Below, piece after piece: positions 6,715 to 11,543 of a DNA stretch of 12,800 nucleotides. The notes beneath the pieces are model-generated. The model saw nothing but the letters and a program-made list of their open reading frames with translations. It was not told the DNA's origin and did no database searches. The position numbers and the translations under genes are program-made. How positions within the stretch are numbered: the stretch's first letter is position 1; the number at the start of each line of letters is the position of its first letter. Origin of the DNA: JAWWPY01 sp964412845 (GTDB lineage: Bacteria > Actinomycetota > Actinomycetes > Streptosporangiales > Streptosporangiaceae); contig CAYPQM010000179.1 of NCBI GenBank assembly GCA_964412845.1, positions 1-12,800 on the forward strand, in the 5' to 3' direction.

Positions 6715-8082
6715 ATGACGCGGATATTCGTCTCATTCGAGGGGGAAGGCTCCGGTGTTGACGAGCTGAGCTGGGGCCAGCGGGTCATCTGGAACGCGAT
6801 GCGGATGCAGCGCTCGTCGCTCAGCATGGGCGGCGTGAGGCCGCTGGCGCTGGGCAACACCGTCGGCGATGTCGCGGCGGTGCTCCGCTGCGTCATGGGC
6901 CGGCACCAGTCGCTGCGCACCCGGCTGCGGTTCCAGGCCGACGGCCGGCTCATGCAGGTGGTGGCCAGTTCGGGCGAGATCCCGCTGGAGATTGTGGAGG
7001 CCGGCGACGCCGACCCGGCCGGGGTCGCCGAGGCGCTGGCGGCCCAGTACAAGGAGACGAACTTCGACTACGCCAACGAATGGCCGATCCGGATGGGCGT
7101 GGTCACCCAGCGGGGTGTGCCCACCCATGTGGCGGAGGTCATCTGCCACCTCGCCACCGACGGCTTCGGCATGGCGCTGCTGCAAGCGGACCTCGACAGT
7201 AAGGATTGCGGGGCCGAGCTGGCCAGGTCGCCGGCTGCCGCGATGCAGCCGTTAGAGCAAGCCCGATCGCAGCGGACCCGTGCCGTGCAACGGCACGGCG
7301 ACGCGGCGATGCGGTACTGGGAACGCGTGCTGCGGGCCATTCCGGCCGACCGGTTCGCGGACTGGCCGGACGACGGGCAGCCGCGCTGCGTGCAAGCGGT
7401 GTACGAGTCACCCGCGGTGTACCTGGCCGTCCAGTTGATCGCGGCCCGGACCAAGGTCAGTACCTCGCAAGTGCTGCTGGCCGCGTTCGCGGTCGCACTG
7501 GCCCGGCTGACCGGCAGCAATCCCGTGGTCACCCTGGTGCTGGTGAACAACCGCTTCCGGCCCGGTTTCGCGGACTCGGTCAGCCCGGTCAGCGCGCCGT
7601 GCCTGTGCGTGATCGACGTCGCGGACATCACGTTCGACGAAGCGGTGACCCGCGCCTGGCACAGCGCGATGGCCGCGTACAAGCACGGCTACTACGAACC
7701 GAACCTGATGTGGGACCTCATCGCGAGGGTCAGCAAGGAACGTGGTGGCGCGATCAACCTCGCGTACTTCTTCAACGACCTGCGGGTGCGTCACCGTGCG
7801 GAGCCGACCGGCCGGGACGGCCCAGGCGGCTCGGCGGAGGATCTGCGAGCAATGCTGCCGCAGTCCAGCCTGGTCTGGGGATCTGAGAAGGACGGGCCCT
7901 GCGACCGGGTGTTCCTCTATATCAACGACGTCCCAGGCACCCTGTCGTATGAGGCGTGGGTGGACACCCGGTACGTGCCGGCGGCCGACCTGGAGGCAGC
8001 CCTGCGCGGGCTGGAAGCGCTCACTGTCGAGGCCGCGCTCAACCCGGCCGCTACCACCGGGATCCGGTCGGAGGTTAGGTGA
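6715..8082 (+). CDS. Stand-alone NRPS condensation-domain-like acyltransferase
   Basis: A 455-residue protein, the length of a single condensation (C) domain, with no adenylation or carrier domain attached. C-domain motifs are visible in order: ELSWGQRVIW (17-26, motif C1), GRHQSLRTRLRF (62-73, motif C2), the active-site motif CHLATDG (144-150, motif C3, canonical HHxxxDG) and the later SPVSAPCLCVIDV region. The second, catalytic histidine (His145) and Asp149-Gly150 are kept, while the first histidine is a cysteine. The family forms amide or ester bonds between a carrier-bound acyl group and an acceptor; free-standing members often esterify small molecules. The ATG at 6715 has GAGGAAG just upstream. 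Leu180 is TTA. Its TGA overlaps the GTG of the KAS III gene (GTGA), which suggests translational coupling. The acceptor is unknown. Confidence 0.87.
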   Translation: MTRIFVSFEGEGSGVDELSWGQRVIWNAMRMQRSSLSMGGVRPLALGNTVGDVAAVLRCVMGRHQSLRTRLRFQADGRLMQVVASSGEIPLEIVEAGDADPAGVAEALAAQYKETNFDYANEWPIRMGVVTQRGVPTHVAEVICHLATDGFGMALLQADLDSKDCGAELARSPAAAMQPLEQARSQRTRAVQRHGDAAMRYWERVLRAIPADRFADWPDDGQPRCVQAVYESPAVYLAVQLIAARTKVSTSQVLLAAFAVALARLTGSNPVVTLVLVNNRFRPGFADSVSPVSAPCLCVIDVADITFDEAVTRAWHSAMAAYKHGYYEPNLMWDLIARVSKERGGAINLAYFFNDLRVRHRAEPTGRDGPGGSAEDLRAMLPQSSLVWGSEKDGPCDRVFLYINDVPGTLSYEAWVDTRYVPAADLEAALRGLEALTVEAALNPAATTGIRSEVR

Positions 8083-9017
8083 CCGCGCTGGAGGCGGTGG
8101 CTGTCTACCTGCCCGAGCGGCGGGTACCGATCGAGGACCTGGCGGACCAGCTTGGCCTGAGCCCGATGCAGGTCAAGGTGTTCAAGCGCTATCACGGACT
8201 GGCCACGGTGTGCCGGGAGGAGAACGGCACGCTGTTAGACCTGCTGCTGGCCGCCGCCGCCGCGCTCGGCGTCCTGCGCGGCCGTGCGGGCCAGGTCCGG
8301 TATGTGCTGCATGCCCGGAGCATGCCGGTGGCCGTGCCTTATCCGCTGAATCCGCTGCACGAGATGTGCCGCCTGCTGGGTCTCGGCCACGCGACCGCGT
8401 TCACGGTGACCCACCAGGCCTGCGCGACCGGGCTGCTCGCGATCGATATCGCTGGCCGGCTCCTGGCCGCCGACGGTGAGCCGGACGGGCTCGCATTGGT
8501 GCTCGCCGGAGAAAAGGCGTTCACGCCTGCCGCCCAGCTCCTGCCGGATACCTCCGTCTTCGCGGAAGGCGCGTCCGCGTGCCTGGTGCGGCACGGTGGC
8601 CAGCGGGACAAGCTGCTGGCGTACGCCACGCAGGCTCGTGGCGAGTTCGACGCCCGGCCAGGTGAGCAGCCGGAACTCGCGCTTCGCTTCCAGCGCGAGT
8701 TCGCTGAGTCGCTCGCCGGGGTGATCCGTGCCGCGGTCGCCCGGGCCGGCCTGCAGCTCAGCGAGATCAGCCTGATCCTCCCGCACAACGTCAACCGGGT
8801 GTCCTGGCGGCAGCTCTGCCGCACCATGGATTTCCCCGCCGATCGGGTCCTGCTGGACAACGTGCCGGCCATCGGCCACTGCTTCTGCGCGGACGCGTTC
8901 ATCAACTACCAGACGGCCGCCGCGAGCGGCCTGCTGAGCCCGGGCGACCGATATCTCGTCGCGGCGGCCGGAGCCGGGCTCGGCGCCACCTTCTCGGCCA
9001 TGGTTTTCGAGCACTAG
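8079..9017 (+). CDS. KAS III-like (FabH-family) acyl condensing or transferring enzyme
   Basis: A 312-residue thiolase-fold protein close to the usual FabH length. The nucleophile is Cys115 in THQACATGLLAID, and the second catalytic residue is His236 in ILPHNVNR (canonical PHQAN). The third position, usually Asn in GNTSAA, is His267 in IGHCFCADAFIN, giving a Cys-His-His set. Secondary-metabolism KAS III enzymes of this type either condense an acyl-CoA with a carrier-bound extender or simply transfer acyl groups between carrier and acceptor. The start is the GTG at 8079, overlapping the upstream stop by 4 bases. Leu53 is TTA. It lies directly upstream of a carrier protein and a degenerate thiolase-fold partner, so a complex of the three is plausible. 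Substrate is not predictable. Confidence 0.88.
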   Translation: MTALEAVAVYLPERRVPIEDLADQLGLSPMQVKVFKRYHGLATVCREENGTLLDLLLAAAAALGVLRGRAGQVRYVLHARSMPVAVPYPLNPLHEMCRLLGLGHATAFTVTHQACATGLLAIDIAGRLLAADGEPDGLALVLAGEKAFTPAAQLLPDTSVFAEGASACLVRHGGQRDKLLAYATQARGEFDARPGEQPELALRFQREFAESLAGVIRAAVARAGLQLSEISLILPHNVNRVSWRQLCRTMDFPADRVLLDNVPAIGHCFCADAFINYQTAAASGLLSPGDRYLVAAAGAGLGATFSAMVFEH

Positions 9018-9036
9018 CCGGTTTCGAGCACCAGCC
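9002..9036 (+). repeat. 17/18-bp tandem duplication across the KAS III stop codon
   Basis: GGTTTTCGAGCACTAGCC (9002-9019) is followed at once by GGTTTCGAGCACCAGCC (9020-9036). The copies differ by one T deletion and by TAG in the first against CAG in the second. The stop codon lies in the first copy, so the second is untranslated. It looks like a slippage duplication and otherwise leaves the short intergenic spacer unremarkable. Confidence 0.75.
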
Positions 9037-9061
9037 CGCAGCGGAGATTGGAGCGACCGTG

Positions 9062-9352
9062 ATGGAGCAAGGGATCGTGAGCACGCACCCGGTACCCGAG
9101 CTTAGGCAGCGGGTCCTGGACAGCATCAGCGCGGTACTGCCGCACGTCCTGCGGGGCGAGACGCCTGACGTACGGGAGAGCACCCGGCTGATGGAGGATC
9201 TGGGCCTGAGCTCCACCAGCACGCTGGAACTCATGCTGGAGCTGGAAGAGGACCTGGAAATCCAGATCGACGTCGAGGACATCGAGCAGAAGGACCTCGC
9301 ATCGGTCGGCGCCCTGGCCGATTTCATCGCCGGCCACGCGCTGGCCGGGTGA
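9062..9352 (+). CDS. Acyl carrier protein (second of two)
   Basis: A 96-residue carrier protein with the FabH-partner type of acidic helix II: MEDLGLSSTSTLELMLELEE (44-63). Ser51 sits where phosphopantetheine attaches, but the context is GLSST rather than the usual GLDSL. The C-terminal VGALADFIAGH is the usual helix IV. The ATG at 9062 is 8 bases after GGAG (9050-9053); the in-frame GTG immediately before it, at 9059, would add one residue and cannot be excluded. The gene sits between the KAS III and the pseudo-KAS, and the next start follows only 3 bases after its TGA. This makes it the likely carrier for the KAS III step. It is clearly different in sequence from the carrier protein at 6164-6490, so the two probably hold different acyl groups. 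Confidence 0.9.
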   Translation: MEQGIVSTHPVPELRQRVLDSISAVLPHVLRGETPDVRESTRLMEDLGLSSTSTLELMLELEEDLEIQIDVEDIEQKDLASVGALADFIAGHALAG

Positions 9353-9355
9353 CCG

Positions 9356-10684
9356 ATGTACTCGGCCGGGCCGCCGGCGGGAGCTGTCGGCGCTGGTGGC
9401 TGGAGCGGCTCGTTGCGGGTCAGCCGGGCCGAGCGGCGCGTTTTCGATGGGACGTCAGATGCGGCCCTCCATCCTGACCTAGGCGTTTTCCTGGCCGACC
9501 TGGTCCGGCCGTACGGGTTCACGCTGCGCGATGACCTGCTGGCCCGGGGCAGCGGCCACTCGTACGGTGAGATGGGTGAGGCACTGCTCGGCGCGGTGCT
9601 GCCCACGGGCCAGCCGGTCGACCTCATCGTGCTTGCCTTCGCGATGCCTGACATCTGGCCCGAGCGCGCGACAGCCAGCTATCTCAGCCACCTCTGCCCC
9701 GGCGACCCGATGGCGTTCGCCATCTGCGACCAGGGCACCGCGGCCGCGTTCACCGGCCTGCGGCTGGCCCGCGAGTACGCGCGCACCGACGGATGCCGGC
9801 GAGCGCTGCTGCTGATCGTCGAACAGGCGGCCCTGCACTACCAGCCAGCCCTGCCCCACCAGCTAGTTCAGTCCCACCAGCCAGTTCAGCCCCACCAGAC
9901 AGTCCCACACCACCAGACAGCTTCGCCCTACCAGATAGCCCTGCCCCACCAGGCAGTCCTGCCCCACCGGCTATCTCTGCCCCACCCACCGACTCAGCCG
10001 TACCGGCCGACTCAGCCCTACCAGCCGCCCGTGGCCGTGGATATCCCCGCCCGGCATGCCGCCGTGGCGCTGCTCTGCGACGAGAGCGGAGCCGCCCGGC
10101 TGGACACGGTTCGCCAGCATGCCGGGGTCGGGCTCGCGCAGGTGGCCACGCTGCTCTCCGCCGAACTGGCCGACCTGGCCGCGGGGCGGACTGACGTGAC
10201 CCTGGTCATCGGACGTGATCTCGCCTGCCTGGGCGCGGACACCACCGTCGTCGATGAGGTCCGGGTTGCCCCCGCTGGCCAGCCGTCCACCGCGGTGTGG
10301 TGGGAACTGGCTGGCGGCCTGCCCACCTGGACGGCCCAGGGCCGCCTGGTACTGCTGGCGGAGTACGACCAGGCGCTGCGCTACCTGTGCGTGTCCGCGA
10401 TCGACGCGGGCGCCACCCCCCAGCCCAGCCAGCCCCAGCCCAGCCAGCCCCAGCCCGGGGTGCAGGGACCGTTCAGCGGGCCGAACCCGCCCGGTGTGCC
10501 CACCGCGCCCGGTGCGCCCGCAGTACCCGGTGCGCAGAAACCGCCCGGTGCGCCCAAGCCCCTCGGCGGGCAGAAACTTCCTGGGGTACCCGGATCGCCC
10601 GGCGGCCCCAGACCGCCCGGTGCGCCCAGGCCGCTCGGCCTGGCCAAACCGCTCGCCGCGTACCGGCTACGGCCCGGACCGTGA
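9356..10684 (+). CDS. Degenerate KAS III/thiolase-fold protein with hexapeptide-repeat insertion and Pro/Gly-rich tail
   Basis: A 442-residue protein. Residues ~85-160 look like the first half of a KAS III fold: LIVLAFAMPDI, then FAICDQGTAAAFTGLRLARE where the nucleophile cysteine should be, then RRALLLIVEQ. The nucleophile position is Ala or Thr (128-130); the nearest cysteine is Cys124. Residues 161-226 are eleven hexapeptide repeats. The fold resumes at RHAAVALLCDESGAARL (233-249), equivalent to the FabH GDGAGAAVL strand. VTLVIGRDLACLGAD stands where the His motif belongs. After SAIDAG (about 352) comes a 90-residue Pro/Gly/Gln-rich tail. No catalytic triad is recognisable, so a structural or specificity-giving partner of the KAS III, like a chain-length factor, is the best inference. 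The stop overlaps the PPTase GTG (GTGA). The fold assignment is moderate; the reading frame is secure. Confidence 0.75.
   Translation: MYSAGPPAGAVGAGGWSGSLRVSRAERRVFDGTSDAALHPDLGVFLADLVRPYGFTLRDDLLARGSGHSYGEMGEALLGAVLPTGQPVDLIVLAFAMPDIWPERATASYLSHLCPGDPMAFAICDQGTAAAFTGLRLAREYARTDGCRRALLLIVEQAALHYQPALPHQLVQSHQPVQPHQTVPHHQTASPYQIALPHQAVLPHRLSLPHPPTQPYRPTQPYQPPVAVDIPARHAAVALLCDESGAARLDTVRQHAGVGLAQVATLLSAELADLAAGRTDVTLVIGRDLACLGADTTVVDEVRVAPAGQPSTAVWWELAGGLPTWTAQGRLVLLAEYDQALRYLCVSAIDAGATPQPSQPQPSQPQPGVQGPFSGPNPPGVPTAPGAPAVPGAQKPPGAPKPLGGQKLPGVPGSPGGPRPPGAPRPLGLAKPLAAYRLRPGP
9836..10033 (+). repeat. Eleven-copy 18-bp (hexapeptide) tandem repeat inside the pseudo-KAS gene
   Basis: Exactly 198 bases encode eleven in-frame hexapeptides with consensus P-(H/Y)-Q-x-x-(L/Q), at residues 161-226. 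Bases such as CCCCACCAG recur every 18 positions, while the fourth and fifth codons vary. Codons rare in GC-rich actinobacteria (CTA, ATA, TCT) occur here far more than in the flanking gene. The repeat interrupts the thiolase fold between two core strands, at a surface-loop position. Confidence 0.92.
10418..10660 (+). repeat. Pro/Gly-rich tail repeats of the pseudo-KAS gene
   Basis: The tail begins with two exact 15-base units encoding PQPSQ (10418-10432 and 10433-10447) and a partial third. It continues with PGAP/PGVP-rich sequence that includes three imperfect 12-residue units: AQKPPGAPKPLG, GQKLPGVPGSPG and GPRPPGAPRPLG. It is collagen-like in composition but lacks a strict Gly-X-Y register, and is probably disordered. 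Confidence 0.85.
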
Positions 10685-11466
10685 CCTGCGACGTCGTAGA
10701 TATATGGCTGATCCGGTCAGACCTGCCAGCTCCGGTCCTGGCCGACCTTTCGGCCGTGCTTGACGACGCGGAGCGCAGCCGGGCTGACGGGTTCGGTCAC
10801 GCGCTGCACCGCCGCCGCTTCATTGCCGTGCACGGCGCAGCCCGCGTGATCATCGGTCAGCATCTGGGGGTGCCGCCCGCACGGATCCGGTGGCGGCGCG
10901 GGCCGCACGGCAAGCCTGAGGTCGCCGCCCCACCAGAACCCGCCAGCCCACCCGCGGCAGGCAGTCCTTTCGCGGATACCCCGGCGCGGGCTGGTGTGCA
11001 TATCAGCCTGTCGCACTCGGGTGAGCTCGCGGCGCTGGCCATCACCGGGTGGCGGCGGGTCGGGGTGGATGTGCAGCAATTCCCGGCCGGTGGCTACGCG
11101 GTCCGCGTCGCTCAGCGGTTCTATTCGCCGGCCGAGGCCCGGTACATCGCCACAGCCGGGCCCGCTGCGCAGCTCAGCAGGTTCGTGGCGCTGTGGGCCA
11201 GGAAGGAGGCGTGCGTCAAGGTGACCGGCGGCCGGCTGATGGAGGGCATGAAACTGCCTGTCGGCGAGTCCGGTCGCGTCGTGGTCCGGGATCCCGGCGG
11301 CCCGCTGCCTGGCCCGTACCTGGTGCGGAATCTGCGGGTGCCGCGCGGATTCCGCGCCGCCGTGGCCCTGGAAGGGGCAGATCCCTACCAGGTATCGCAG
11401 CACATATGGCCCCCTCCCAACCCGGGGCCGCCCCCCGGCATGCTCCCGATAGGTGATCGCGGTTGA
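10681..11466 (+). CDS. Sfp-type 4'-phosphopantetheinyl transferase
   Basis: A 261-residue enzyme that would transfer phosphopantetheine from CoA to the serine of carrier proteins, here most likely the two encoded in this locus. Motifs in order: RRGPHGKPE (72-80), HISLSHSGELAALAI (107-121), the metal-binding RVGVDVQQF (126-134, canonical GIDIE) and LWARKEACVKVTGGRL (171-186, with Glu176 of the WxxKEA motif). Asp130 is kept, but the second acidic residue of GIDIE is Gln132. A Pro/Ala-rich insert of about 20 residues (82-104) separates the first two motifs. The GTG at 10681 overlaps the upstream stop by 4 bases and is chosen over a much longer open frame that would run through the pseudo-KAS repeats. 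The stop lies inside a strong hairpin. The tail after HIWPPP is proline-rich. Confidence 0.92.
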   Translation: MTCDVVDIWLIRSDLPAPVLADLSAVLDDAERSRADGFGHALHRRRFIAVHGAARVIIGQHLGVPPARIRWRRGPHGKPEVAAPPEPASPPAAGSPFADTPARAGVHISLSHSGELAALAITGWRRVGVDVQQFPAGGYAVRVAQRFYSPAEARYIATAGPAAQLSRFVALWARKEACVKVTGGRLMEGMKLPVGESGRVVVRDPGGPLPGPYLVRNLRVPRGFRAAVALEGADPYQVSQHIWPPPNPGPPPGMLPIGDRG

Positions 11467-11503
11467 TTGGTGGTCGCGGGGCGACCGGGGATCCACCGCG
11501 ATC
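11455..11503. terminator. Nested hairpin between convergent genes, likely bidirectional terminator
   Basis: GATCGCGGTTGAT (11455-11467) pairs with ATCCACCGCGATC (11491-11503) at 12 of 13 positions. The loop contains a second perfect hairpin, GGTCGC-GGG-GCGACC (11472-11486). The outer arm overlaps the PPTase TGA at 11464-11466. There is no U-tract, as is common for actinobacterial terminators. Its place between convergent genes fits termination in both directions. Confidence 0.65.
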
Positions 11504-11543
11504 CTGAAAACGCGCCTGCGCCGGCCGCGTGGACGCACTGCTG

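Noticed and set aside
8235..9014. Minus-strand open frame of 259 codons opposite KAS III
   Set aside because: It has no domain motifs and lies wholly within a gene with a recognisable catalytic Cys and His; a composition artefact.
9836..10033. The 18-bp periodic array as a CRISPR
   Set aside because: Units abut with no unique spacers, are too short, are in frame and lie inside a coding sequence; there are no cas genes.
10418..10660. A collagen-like protein encoded separately at the end of the pseudo-KAS gene
   Set aside because: It is continuous with the upstream frame, has no start or ribosome binding site of its own, and lacks strict Gly-X-Y periodicity.
10297..10680. N-terminal extension of the PPTase by 128 residues
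   Set aside because: The extension reads the pseudo-KAS repeats in another frame. The GTG at 10681 overlapping the upstream stop explains the start without it.
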